From: JANJTY01 sp038257155
Lineage (GTDB): Bacteria > Pseudomonadota > Gammaproteobacteria > Xanthomonadales > Xanthomonadaceae
DNA length: 64,000 nucleotides
NCBI GenBank assembly: GCA_038257155.1
Contig: JBBSJP010000022.1
Coordinates: 4,867 to 68,866 of the forward strand
Direction: 5' to 3'
Below, in pieces: positions 42,167-50,767 of this stretch. The notes beneath the pieces are model-generated. The model saw nothing but the letters and a program-made list of their open reading frames with translations. It did no database searches and was not told the origin of the DNA. Within the stretch, counting starts at the first letter, position 1; the number at the start of each line of letters is the position of its first letter. The translations under genes were made by a program, and so were the position numbers.

Positions 42167-42631
42167 ATGAAAACCACTATCCGCCTCCTGCCTATTGCGG
42201 CGGCACTCGCCTTCCTACTCGTCGGCTGTCAGCAGACTCCTTCCGAGAATGCCAAGGACGTCGCTGAAGCGCGCCAGGACGCCGCTCGCAACGTTTCCGA
42301 GGCCAAGCAGGACGCCGCTGAAACCAACAAAGAAGTCGACCGCGACGTCACAGCGGCGCGCACCGACTATGACGACGCCAAGCAGGGCGCGCGCGTCAAG
42401 TTGTCCAAGGTCGAAGCCGACGCGATTGCGAAAACCGCGTTGGCCGACTACGACATCGCCACTGCGCGGGCCGATGGCGCATACGAGATCGCCAACGAGA
42501 AGTGTGACGTGCTGACCGGCGTCGAGCGGGACTCCTGCCAGAGCACCGCCGAGGCGAAACATGAGGCTGACCTGGCGGCTGCCGTCGCAGCCCGCGATGA
42601 GGCGCTGGTCAGGGCTGATTGGCACGAATGA
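42167..42631 (+). CDS. alanine-rich lipoprotein, function unknown
   Basis: A 154-residue lipoprotein with the lipobox L-V-G-C at about 18-21. The mature part is rich in A, D, E and K with heptad-like spacing (A-K-D-V-A-E-A-R-Q-D-A-A), predicting a long coiled helix, and has two cysteines (about residues 113 and 123) that could form a disulfide. I do not recognise a named family. Its place between entericidin and dodecin suggests an envelope stress role. Confidence 0.75.
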   Translation: MKTTIRLLPIAAALAFLLVGCQQTPSENAKDVAEARQDAARNVSEAKQDAAETNKEVDRDVTAARTDYDDAKQGARVKLSKVEADAIAKTALADYDIATARADGAYEIANEKCDVLTGVERDSCQSTAEAKHEADLAAAVAARDEALVRADWHE

Positions 42632-42753
42632 GGGCGTCGGCCGGATTCAGTCGCGGGTCGGCTGTCGGCTTCCCAGACACGCCGCATGAGTCCATCTCCG
42701 CGAGCGCTGCAGACGACTGCAGCGCTTCGTCTCACACTGCCCAGGAACGAGCC

Positions 42754-42954
42754 ATGTCCATCGCCAAGATCATCGAAATATCATCCGAATCCACCATCAG
42801 CTTTCAGGATGCGATCGAGACTGGTATCAAGCGTGCCGAAGAAACCCTGAAGAATGTCAAGGGTGCCTGGATCGCGGAACAGAAACTGTGCGTCAAGGAT
42901 GGCCGCATCAGCGCCTATCGGGTCATGATGCGGGTCAGCTTCGTTCTGAAGTAA
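42754..42954 (+). CDS. dodecin-family flavin-binding protein
   Basis: A 66-residue protein with the dodecin pattern I-I-E-I-S-S-E-S at the start, A-I-E-T-G-I-K-R-A-E-E-T-L-K-N-V in the helix and the strand Y-R-V-M-M-R-V-S-F. Dodecins are dodecameric flavin stores that limit oxidative damage. The start is set by AGGAAC at 42743 and family length. A strong terminator follows. Confidence 0.92.
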   Translation: MSIAKIIEISSESTISFQDAIETGIKRAEETLKNVKGAWIAEQKLCVKDGRISAYRVMMRVSFVLK

Positions 42955-43003
42955 GAAGCTTGTCAGCGCCTGCAGCGGCGCGACATCTGGTCAGTTGGTT
43001 TCA

Positions 43004-43055
43004 AAGGACCCCGGGTCGGCAATGCAAAACGCCACCCGGGGTCCTTCGTCTTAGG
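43004..43055 (+). terminator. intrinsic terminator after dodecin
   Basis: A perfect 13-bp stem, AAGGACCCCGGGT with ACCCGGGGTCCTT, surrounds a 17-nt loop and is followed by CGTCTTAGG. The short T-rich tail is modest, but the stem is very stable. It lies between the dodecin gene and the end of the convergent puuB, so it could serve both strands. Confidence 0.75.
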
Positions 43056-43109
43056 TCCAGCGAGCCTGCACCCGAACGAATTCGGTTCGGTGTTGAGCCT
43101 GAGCTTTCA

Positions 43110-44387
43110 TCACCACAGCGCATCGCGCAGCTTGAACCAGGCCATGCTGATCGCCAACAACGGCATGCGCAGCAGGCGGCCGCCGGGAAAGTCGTGGTGA
43201 GTGATGCGCTCGAACACGTCGAGTCGCTCGTGCTGGCCACGCATGCATTCGGCGATCAGGCGCCCGGCCAGCTGCGAGGTGTTGATACCGTGGCCGGAAT
43301 AGCCTTGCGCGAAGTACACATTGGGGTCGAGGCGTCCCCAGTGCGGCGTACGATTCAAGCTGATGTCGATCATGCCGCCCCAGAGATACTCGATCGCGGC
43401 GTCCTCGAGTTGTGGAAACACCTGCTGCATGCGTCCGCGCATCACCCGGCCCAGACCCGGCGGCGGCAGGTTGGAGTAGCTGGCCCGACCGCCGAACAGC
43501 AGGCGGTGATCGGCGCTGAGTCGGAAGTAGTCCACGGCCCAGTTGAGGTCTGCCACCGCCATATCGTTGCGGATCAGCGCTCTGGCACGCGCCTCGCCCA
43601 GCGGGGCGGTGGCCGCGATGTAGGTGCCAACCGGCATGATCTTGCGATCCAGCTCGGGCGCAATGCCCCGTACCAGTGCATTGCCGGCCAGCAACACCTG
43701 GCTGCAGTGCAGTTCGCCGCTGGCGGTGTGCAGTACGGGTTTGCTGCCACGACTCATGCGCTGCACTTTCGACTGTTCGAAGATTCGCACTCCACCCGAG
43801 CGCGCTGCCTCAGCCAGACCGAGGCAATACTTCAATGGATGCAAGTGGCCGCTGCGCGCATCGAACAGGGCGCCCAGGTATCGCGGTGAATCGAGTTGCT
43901 CGCGCAGTTGCTCGCGACCCCACCAGGGCAGGTTGAATTTGCAGTGCTCAGCCAGATCGGCCTGCCAGGCCTTCAGTTCGTGGACCTGGCGCGGTTTGAT
44001 CGCCACATGCGCATGTCCCGCCCGCCAGTCGGCGTCGATGCCATAGCGTGCGCAGCGCTGATGGATCAGGTCGAGGCCTTCAAGCGACCATTGGAAGGCG
44101 CGCAGCGCGTCCTCCTCGCCCAGGTGCTTGCGCAGCTTGGCATGGTCGCAGCTGTAGCCAAAAATGACCTGGCCACCATTGCGCCCGGACGCGCCAAAGC
44201 CGACGCGCTCGGCTTCCAGCACGGCAACGCGGTATCCAGCCTCGGCCAGCTCCAGCGCGGCAGAGAGTCCGGTGAAGCCGGCTCCGAGAATGCCCACGTC
44301 GGCTTCATGCCTCCCTTCCAGCGCGGGTAGAGCGGGTGATTCGGGGACGCTGGCGGCATACCAGGAGGGAGCGAGTTCGGGACGCAT
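43110..44387 (-). CDS. puuB: FAD-dependent gamma-glutamylputrescine oxidase-like protein
   Basis: A 425-residue DAO-family flavoprotein. The FAD motif G-I-L-G-A-G-F-T-G-L lies near residue 32, and G-F-G-A-S-G-R-N-G-G-Q is the PuuB/YgaF-like signature. W-G-G-M-I-D-I-S and G-Y-S-G-H-G are near the C-terminus. It should oxidise gamma-glutamylputrescine to the aldehyde, with the rest of the pathway 7-17 kb away at 50768-56179. The ATG at 44387 gives the normal M-R-P-E-L-A-P-S-W-Y-A start. A related amine substrate cannot be excluded. Confidence 0.85.
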   Translation of the reverse strand: MRPELAPSWYAASVPESPALPALEGRHEADVGILGAGFTGLSAALELAEAGYRVAVLEAERVGFGASGRNGGQVIFGYSCDHAKLRKHLGEEDALRAFQWSLEGLDLIHQRCARYGIDADWRAGHAHVAIKPRQVHELKAWQADLAEHCKFNLPWWGREQLREQLDSPRYLGALFDARSGHLHPLKYCLGLAEAARSGGVRIFEQSKVQRMSRGSKPVLHTASGELHCSQVLLAGNALVRGIAPELDRKIMPVGTYIAATAPLGEARARALIRNDMAVADLNWAVDYFRLSADHRLLFGGRASYSNLPPPGLGRVMRGRMQQVFPQLEDAAIEYLWGGMIDISLNRTPHWGRLDPNVYFAQGYSGHGINTSQLAGRLIAECMRGQHERLDVFERITHHDFPGGRLLRMPLLAISMAWFKLRDALW

Positions 44388-44404
44388 GGATCGACGGGTC
44401 GTCG

Positions 44405-45202
44405 TTACTGTGGCAAAGCTCTGCGGCAGAGGAAGTCCCACGCCGGATCGGAATGACTGCTGTCGAAGACATGGCCTCCAGCAAATTCCACAAGGCTGTA
44501 GTCATCGGGCTCGCTCCAGCCGGCTGTCAGGAAGCGCGCGCGATCTGCCTCCGCGAAAGCCAGCAGGCTGTCACTGCTGCCCACCCGCACCTGCAGGGGA
44601 ATGGCCCGCGTTGCGGCCTGTGGCGCCGACGCGCCGGCAAAAGCGTCCAGGACCCCTGCGTTGACCACGTAGGCGGCAAAAAAATCGGCGTTGTACAGGC
44701 CCAGATCGTGCACGACATGGCCTCCCGCCGAGAAGCCGTGCAGATACACCCTGCGGCTGTCGATCGGATAGCGATGTTGCAGTTCGGCGATGGCAGCAGC
44801 CAACGCCGGATAGTCTACTGATGGCACCCAACCGCCCTGTGCACCCGACGCGATCGGCGCCAGCACGATGAAGCCGCCGCTGTCGGAGGCAGCGCTCCAG
44901 CTGTCACGCATCAAGTTTGCCCCTGCCGGCGCGCTGCCTGCACCGGCAGCGCCATGCAGGCTGATCAGCAGGGCCACGCGTCGCGGCGGCAGCAGGGAAG
45001 CCGGCACCCGCAGCGGAAAGCTGCGCAAACCTTGCCCTGGCACGTCGACCAGCAGATCGAAACTGCCGACTTGCGGAATGGCATCGAAGCCATTGGCAAA
45101 CAGCGAGGACTCAGTGGAACACGCCGACTGCGGAAGTTCGGCGGCGGGCGCGTTCGATATGGCGCAAAGCGCGACAAGAATTACGGCTATTCGCTTGATC
45201 AT
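44405..45202 (-). CDS. secreted PHB-depolymerase-type esterase
   Basis: A 265-residue exported alpha/beta hydrolase. A signal peptide ends near A-P-A-A at about 17-20, then C-S-T-E-S-S-L-F-A-N-G-F-D, a sequence resembling the FxDGFE tail of the beta-helix proteins but at the N-terminus. The nucleophile elbow is H-G-F-S-A-G-G and a likely catalytic histidine lies in A-G-G-H-V-F-D. L-L-I-S-L-H-G-A-A-G forms the oxyanion region. The start is the ATG at 45202; the longer frame to 46813 is antisense to the cyclase gene. It lies 17 bp upstream of puuB. Confidence 0.8.
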   Translation of the reverse strand: MIKRIAVILVALCAISNAPAAELPQSACSTESSLFANGFDAIPQVGSFDLLVDVPGQGLRSFPLRVPASLLPPRRVALLISLHGAAGAGSAPAGANLMRDSWSAASDSGGFIVLAPIASGAQGGWVPSVDYPALAAAIAELQHRYPIDSRRVYLHGFSAGGHVVHDLGLYNADFFAAYVVNAGVLDAFAGASAPQAATRAIPLQVRVGSSDSLLAFAEADRARFLTAGWSEPDDYSLVEFAGGHVFDSSHSDPAWDFLCRRALPQ

Positions 45203-45361
45203 GAGGTCAGCGTAGCAGCCATCCCGGCACGGATGAATGTGCGGCACCTTCATGCAACCCGACGCGCAGGTGGGACGGGGGTCACAGGCTGCAGGTGACC
45301 CAATGGTGAATGCGAGAAACCAGCGGCTGCGGTGTGGTCGCCTGGCGCTTACACTCCCCCC

Positions 45362-48300
45362 ATGAGCGTGCGAGAGTCCAACGCAAAATCGTGGCTGGGC
45401 GCGCCGTTTCTGCTCGCCGCGGGCCTGTTCTGGCTCGGCTCCGCCCTGGCGCTGGATCCGGCCAAGGATTTCCACCACTACGTCCGCAATACCTGGAGCA
45501 TCGAGGAAGGACTGCCGCAGATTAGTGCACAGGCCATGGCTCAGGACAATGCGGGCTATCTGTGGGTCGGTACCCAGGCCGGACTGGCGCGCTTCGACGG
45601 AAATCGCTTTGTCGCCTATACGCCGGAAGACACGCCGGAGTTGCCTGGTGGATTTGTCCACGACCTGCTGCACGACGCGTCGGGACGCCTCTGGATCGCG
45701 ACGTACAAGGGCATTGCGATGCACAGCGATGGCCGCTTTGTGGCGGTACCGTTGGGTGACGAGGAAAACCGGCCACTGAATGTTCTTGACCTGGCCGCAA
45801 CCGACGACGAAACGGTGCTGGCGGCTGCGGAAAATGCGGTCTACGTGATCGAGGAACAGGTGCTTCGGCGCCTGCACGCGCTGCCAGGCCCTGCGCATTC
45901 CCTGATGCCGCAGGGCGAGGTGCTCTGGGTGGGCAGCCGCGGAGGAATCTATCGGATCGACGCCGATGGCAAGGTCGAGTTCCTGCCCATGCCCGGCGAC
46001 GCCAGCGATGTCGCCGTGACGCACCTGGCGCAGGCGCAGGGACGTGTCTGGGCAGGCACCAGCCAGGGACTGTTCGAGAACCACAGCGGCCAGTTCCTGC
46101 GCTATGAGCTGGATCCCGCGCTGGCCACAGGACCGATCGAAGCCCTCTTCGAAGACGGTGACGGCAACCTTTGGGTGGCGGACATTGCCCACCTGTCGCG
46201 ACTGCGTGAGGGACTGCCGCGCGAACGCATCGAGCGCGCCGACGCGGGGCTCTCGGTGCGCGATGTGTTCGAGGATCGCGAAGGAAATCTGTGGCTGGGC
46301 AGTCAATGGAATGGACTGACCCGGCTGCGCAACGGCTGGACGCGTCGCTTCAGTGTGCGCGAAGGTTTGCACACCGCCTTGGTGTGGTCGCTGGCAGAAG
46401 CCGAAGACGGCGGTCTGTGGGTGGGAACCGACGAAGGACTGAGCCGGTTCCGCGATGGTCGATTTGAACTGGTCGTACCCGCCACGGACCTGCCGCATCC
46501 AAATGCCTACACCTTGCTGGTCGAAGCCGAGACGGTCTGGATCGGAACGCGTCGCGGACTGGCCGTGCTGCGCGGCTCGCAAATTGAGCAGCCTGCCGAG
46601 TTCGAACCGCTTCGCTCGGCGCAAATCAACGGCATAGTTCGCGACCACGAGGGCGTGCTGTGGTTTGCCACCACGCAGGGGCTTTACCGGTTTGATGAAG
46701 CCGGGTTGAGTCATTTCGGTGAAGCCCAGGGCCTGCGCGATCCACGCGTCCGCTTCATCCTGCAGACGCGCGCGCAGGACCTGTTGCTGGGCACGAACTC
46801 GGGGCTGTTCCAACTTCGCGATGGACGCATTCAGGAGATCGGTGTCGCGCAGGGCTTGCCAAAGGGTCTTGATGTCACTGCGCTGCTCGAATTGCCGGGA
46901 GGTGAGCTGGTCCTGGGATCACTCTCCGAATCCCAGTTCCTGTTTGATGGCAAACGCTGGCTGAGCCTTGGCTCCGACCAGGGAATGCCGCCAAATGCAG
47001 CATTCTTTCTTGCGCATGATGCCGATTACCTGTGGGTTGCTGGAATACGCGGCATCGCCAGGGTACCGATTCAGGACCTGCGGGACTTCGCAACAGGGCG
47101 GGTGTCGCGGGTGCGCGGCGAGATGCTCTTGAACGAGCGTGGCGATCGCCGCGGTGGCCAGAAGGGCTTCTGCTGCAACGGCGCTGGAAATGCCAAGGGA
47201 CTCTTGCTGGGCGAGGAGCTCTGGGCGCCGACCCGCGATGGTCTGGTGGCATTCAACACGCGTAGCGCACACAGCAGTTCGAATGTTCCAACCACCCTGA
47301 TCGAGCGCGTTCGGGTGGGGGGAGAGTGGCGTCGCATTGATGGCGAGGACAGTCTGGCGCTCGACGCAGAAAATCGTGACGTGGGCTTTGAGTTCACTGG
47401 CATCAGCTTCGAAGATCCGCGCAGTGTTGGCTTTCGCTTCCGGCTGATCGGCTATCACGAAGACTGGCGCGAGCCGGATGAAATCAGCCAGCGCGTGGTG
47501 AGCTACACCAATCTGCCGCCGGGCGACTACCGCTTCGAGGTGCAGGGCGCCAGTCGGCCAGACGATTGGAGCGCTACGGCGGCGGTGGACTTCTCGATCA
47601 AGGCGCATTTCCACGAGACTGCGAGTTTTCGGCTCTTGCTCGGGCTGCTGGTGGTCGGAGCAGTCTATCTTGGATACCTGTTGTTGCGGCGCGAGCACTC
47701 GCGCAACGAGCGTGCGTTGCAGCGTCTGGTGGAGGAACGTACCGAGGCCTTGGCAGAGGCCAACCTGCAATTGGAAGAGGCCAGCCAGACCGATCAGTTG
47801 ACCGGTCTGCGAAATCGCCGCTATCTGGCAGCTCAGATGCCCAAGGACCTTGCCTTCTACGCGCGGGAACTGCGCCGCGGCGGTGCACTGGGCGAGGTGA
47901 TGGTGTTTGCCATCATCGATATCGACTTCTTCAAGCCCGTGAATGACCTGTACGGACATCATGCCGGTGACGAGGTGCTGAAGCAGATCGCCCAGGTCTT
48001 GCTGACACTGGTACGCACCGGCGATTACGTGGTGCGCTGGGGCGGCGAGGAGTTCATTCTGGTGTTTCGTCCGACTCCGCCAAACCTCTTGCCACAACTG
48101 GGAGAGCGCGTGCGGCGCGCGGTCGCCGAGCACCGCTTCGACCTGGGTGGCGGCAAGACCCAGTCCATCACTTGCTCGATAGGGCTGGTGGAGCACCCGC
48201 TGTTTCTCGACGCCAAGACCACGCTGGAGTGGGAACAGCTGCTGGAGCTAGCAGACCGCGCGCTGTATCACGTGAAGCGCAATGGACGTAACGGGTGGGC

Positions 48301-48433
48301 CGCCTACCGGCCCGCGCCTGGTGTGACGGTCAGTCGGGTGCTGGAAATGCTGTGGATGAATGAGGACGAGTTTGCGGCAAGCGATGATCTTGAACTGGTT
48401 GCCCAGATCGTCGGTGTGAAACCGACTGAGTGA
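45362..48433 (+). CDS. two-component-type propeller diguanylate cyclase
   Basis: A 1023-residue sensor. A signal peptide or anchor is followed by a periplasmic propeller of repeated W-(V/I)-G-T-x-x-G-L units, a Y_Y_Y domain near 650-750, one transmembrane helix (F-R-L-L-L-G-L-L-V-V-G), a coiled linker and a GGDEF domain. The active site G-G-E-E-F is at 894-898, and the inhibitory R-T-G-D at 885-888 sits five residues before it, so it should make c-di-GMP and be feedback-inhibited. The ligand is unknown. ATG at 45362. Confidence 0.92.
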   Translation: MSVRESNAKSWLGAPFLLAAGLFWLGSALALDPAKDFHHYVRNTWSIEEGLPQISAQAMAQDNAGYLWVGTQAGLARFDGNRFVAYTPEDTPELPGGFVHDLLHDASGRLWIATYKGIAMHSDGRFVAVPLGDEENRPLNVLDLAATDDETVLAAAENAVYVIEEQVLRRLHALPGPAHSLMPQGEVLWVGSRGGIYRIDADGKVEFLPMPGDASDVAVTHLAQAQGRVWAGTSQGLFENHSGQFLRYELDPALATGPIEALFEDGDGNLWVADIAHLSRLREGLPRERIERADAGLSVRDVFEDREGNLWLGSQWNGLTRLRNGWTRRFSVREGLHTALVWSLAEAEDGGLWVGTDEGLSRFRDGRFELVVPATDLPHPNAYTLLVEAETVWIGTRRGLAVLRGSQIEQPAEFEPLRSAQINGIVRDHEGVLWFATTQGLYRFDEAGLSHFGEAQGLRDPRVRFILQTRAQDLLLGTNSGLFQLRDGRIQEIGVAQGLPKGLDVTALLELPGGELVLGSLSESQFLFDGKRWLSLGSDQGMPPNAAFFLAHDADYLWVAGIRGIARVPIQDLRDFATGRVSRVRGEMLLNERGDRRGGQKGFCCNGAGNAKGLLLGEELWAPTRDGLVAFNTRSAHSSSNVPTTLIERVRVGGEWRRIDGEDSLALDAENRDVGFEFTGISFEDPRSVGFRFRLIGYHEDWREPDEISQRVVSYTNLPPGDYRFEVQGASRPDDWSATAAVDFSIKAHFHETASFRLLLGLLVVGAVYLGYLLLRREHSRNERALQRLVEERTEALAEANLQLEEASQTDQLTGLRNRRYLAAQMPKDLAFYARELRRGGALGEVMVFAIIDIDFFKPVNDLYGHHAGDEVLKQIAQVLLTLVRTGDYVVRWGGEEFILVFRPTPPNLLPQLGERVRRAVAEHRFDLGGGKTQSITCSIGLVEHPLFLDAKTTLEWEQLLELADRALYHVKRNGRNGWAAYRPAPGVTVSRVLEMLWMNEDEFAASDDLELVAQIVGVKPTE

Positions 48434-48535
48434 GATGGTGCTCTGACGACACCGCAGCGGCAGTGGGCGGCGCGGTCGTGGTTCGCGTCGCCAATCCGTC
48501 AAACGCGGTTCGTGCATGAATGGGTAGCCGGCTTT

Positions 48536-50614
48536 TCATTCAGGCGCTTCGACAGCGAAGGCGTAACCGCCAGCGGGCAGGGCACGAAGTTCGAGCTGCA
48601 CCGAGGCGAAATCGTTGTGGCGTTGCAGCAGGTGGCGCAGGGCGGCGTCGAGCGGCATATCTCGCGCGAGGCTGGCCATGGGCGCATCGCTGAGCAGTTC
48701 GATGCCGACGACACCTGGGCCAGACACCGCCGCGAGCGCGTCGCGAATGCCTGCGCCAAGCGCTGGCAACGGCAGGTCTTGCACCCTGAGCGCGAGCAGG
48801 GGTGTCGACGGTGGATCGAGCAGGCGGTAATGGATCAGCGTTTCATGCCCTTCCAGCTCGACATAGCCGCCCGCACTATCGCGGAACACGACGAAAATAC
48901 GGTGGCCTTGTTGCGCGCCCTGGTCAAGATAGACACTGAGTGGCAACCACGAATCCTGGTTCGCGTCAGTAGATTCGCTGTCTGACGCGGCCGGGTCAGC
49001 TACCACGTCCCAGAAAGGTGGTGCCTCGCCCGCGCGCGTTTCTGCTTCGGCCCACACGGGGGCGCTGTGCGAATCGCCGCAGGTGGCCACGCGGGCATGC
49101 TGATCGAAATGCTGCTCCTGGCTGTCCCGCTCAGGATGGGCCATTGACAGTTCGATCCACCACGGATCGGCGCAGACTTCGATTCTTGCAACTTCCGGCT
49201 CACGAGTCGCCAGCTTCACGCGCCGGAAAGCGCCCGCCGCGTCGGGAGCGGCAAGCGGGTATCGCATCTCCTGACGCACCGGATCCCAGTCGAAGGGTTC
49301 ACCGGAGCGCGGCTCGCGCAACGTCGGCGGCTGATTGTGGAGGTACTCAGTCATGTCCTGCGCGGAAACGCCTGAGCGCAGCGAGTCATATTTTATCGCC
49401 AGCATCCGGCGCAGCGCCTCACGGTCGTGCTCGCGCTTGACGAACTCAAGTGACGGTATGGAGATTGCAACCAAGGTCCGTCCAGCCATGTTGTAGGCAA
49501 GCGCCCCAAGCATGCCCGACGCGGAATCGGGAAGCGGATTGACCTCGTCCCAGATGAGGGAGCCCCGTGCCAACACTGACTCGAGTTCGACCGGCTCCGC
49601 GTGCAATGCGTCGAGAATCCACTGGTCGATGCGCGCGCGCATGTTTAGGGTTGCCTGGTGCGCATAGGCCTGGCCTAGCGCCCAAGACTTGGCACAGTCG
49701 CCCGCGCCGTCGCGGCGGCACTGCCGCCACGCCGCGATGCTCCCAAAGGCCTGGCCGTCCAGCGAGCCTGCGAAAAGCTGGAATTCGCTCCGGGCTTGCA
49801 CGCTCCAGTCGCGTTCTTCTGCCGTGGGGGGGTCGAGCAAGGCGGCGAGCATTCCGGGCGAAAAAGCGTGCGCATCGAACCAGTCACGGTCCATGGCCTG
49901 GCTGAACAGCAGTCGGTTCATTTCCAGTTGATGGCTCGCCTGCAGCCTGAGCTGCATGCTGCGCGCCTGACCGTAGACGCGTCGCCAGAATTTCGTCGCC
50001 TGCCCGAGGCCTTCAATGGCGCGCGGTCCAAGGTTCGGAGACAGCATTTCCTGCGCAAGCAGGTTGCGGTGCACCTGGGCGATCTCGAAGTCGATTACTG
50101 GCGCATCCAGGTTCGGCGTCGCCAGTTCCTCCAGGTGCGGAATGTCCAGTACGGCGAGAAAGCGTTGCAGCAGCGGCAGGTTGGGTTGGGTCAGCCGGAA
50201 TACCATCTGGCCCTGGCGCGCCACCCAGTCGATGCAGTCTTCCTGATGGATCGGGCACCAGTGATCGACGCCGAACTCGTCGAGATTGGGCCGCACCACG
50301 CGCAGCCGCGGGCGGAACAACCCGTCGACGAGATCATCGCGGGATGGACGCGGACGTCTGCCAACCCAGCCCTGGTAGGCGTCGAGGCGGCTGCGTGCAA
50401 GAAGTATCGGACTGTCACCTTCGGCTGCATCCATCCCGAGCAGGTGGAGCCAGGCATTGTCGGAGTCAGCCAGCGTATTGACGAACGGTTCGGCGAGGCG
50501 AGCGGCATCCGCCGAAGGATCTTCGTCCAGCCGGTTGAAGATCCACCACAGCAGGACCGGGAGCGCCAGCAACGCCAGCAAACAAAGCGAAAGTCGGACG
50601 ATCAAGCGGATCAA
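48536..50614 (-). CDS. membrane-anchored protein of unknown function, 692 residues
   Basis: I do not recognise a family. An N-terminal hydrophobic helix at about 5-25 (L-C-L-L-A-L-L-A-L-P-V-L-L-W-W) is followed by a large, mostly helical, tryptophan-containing region with paired cysteines (W-C-P-I-H-Q-E-D-C; C-R-R-D-G-A-G-D-C) that could form disulfides. This suggests a periplasmic domain held by a single anchor. The C-terminal part is more strand-like. No catalytic motif is seen. It is convergent with the cyclase and separated from puuA by a minisatellite. Confidence 0.7.
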   Translation of the reverse strand: MIRLIVRLSLCLLALLALPVLLWWIFNRLDEDPSADAARLAEPFVNTLADSDNAWLHLLGMDAAEGDSPILLARSRLDAYQGWVGRRPRPSRDDLVDGLFRPRLRVVRPNLDEFGVDHWCPIHQEDCIDWVARQGQMVFRLTQPNLPLLQRFLAVLDIPHLEELATPNLDAPVIDFEIAQVHRNLLAQEMLSPNLGPRAIEGLGQATKFWRRVYGQARSMQLRLQASHQLEMNRLLFSQAMDRDWFDAHAFSPGMLAALLDPPTAEERDWSVQARSEFQLFAGSLDGQAFGSIAAWRQCRRDGAGDCAKSWALGQAYAHQATLNMRARIDQWILDALHAEPVELESVLARGSLIWDEVNPLPDSASGMLGALAYNMAGRTLVAISIPSLEFVKREHDREALRRMLAIKYDSLRSGVSAQDMTEYLHNQPPTLREPRSGEPFDWDPVRQEMRYPLAAPDAAGAFRRVKLATREPEVARIEVCADPWWIELSMAHPERDSQEQHFDQHARVATCGDSHSAPVWAEAETRAGEAPPFWDVVADPAASDSESTDANQDSWLPLSVYLDQGAQQGHRIFVVFRDSAGGYVELEGHETLIHYRLLDPPSTPLLALRVQDLPLPALGAGIRDALAAVSGPGVVGIELLSDAPMASLARDMPLDAALRHLLQRHNDFASVQLELRALPAGGYAFAVEAPE

Positions 50615-50665
50615 CGGAGGTGATTCCGGGCAGCCGTTCCGCGGAGTCTACGCTGGGAAAGGCGA

Positions 50666-50753
50666 AGGGCAGGGAGAGCGGATAGGGCAGGGAGAGCGGA
50701 AGGAGCAGGGAAAGCGGAAGTAGCAGGGAAAGCGGAAGTAGCAGGGACAGCGG
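50666..50753. repeat. 18-bp tandem repeat, about five units
   Basis: Units with consensus (G/T)AGCAGGGAAAGCGGAAG run head to tail from 50666: GGGCAGGGAGAGCGGATA, then near-identical copies at 18-nt steps to 50753. They lie just after the end of puuA and upstream of the 692-residue gene. Copy number is likely to vary between strains. Confidence 0.85.
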
Positions 50754-50767
50754 GCCGAGCCGCTGCG

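Noticed and set aside
45203..46813. Long open frame on the minus strand continuing upstream of the esterase (802 residues in total).
   Set aside because: It is antisense to the propeller region of the diguanylate cyclase and lacks domain motifs. Only the part from the ATG at 45202 has a signal peptide and catalytic motifs.
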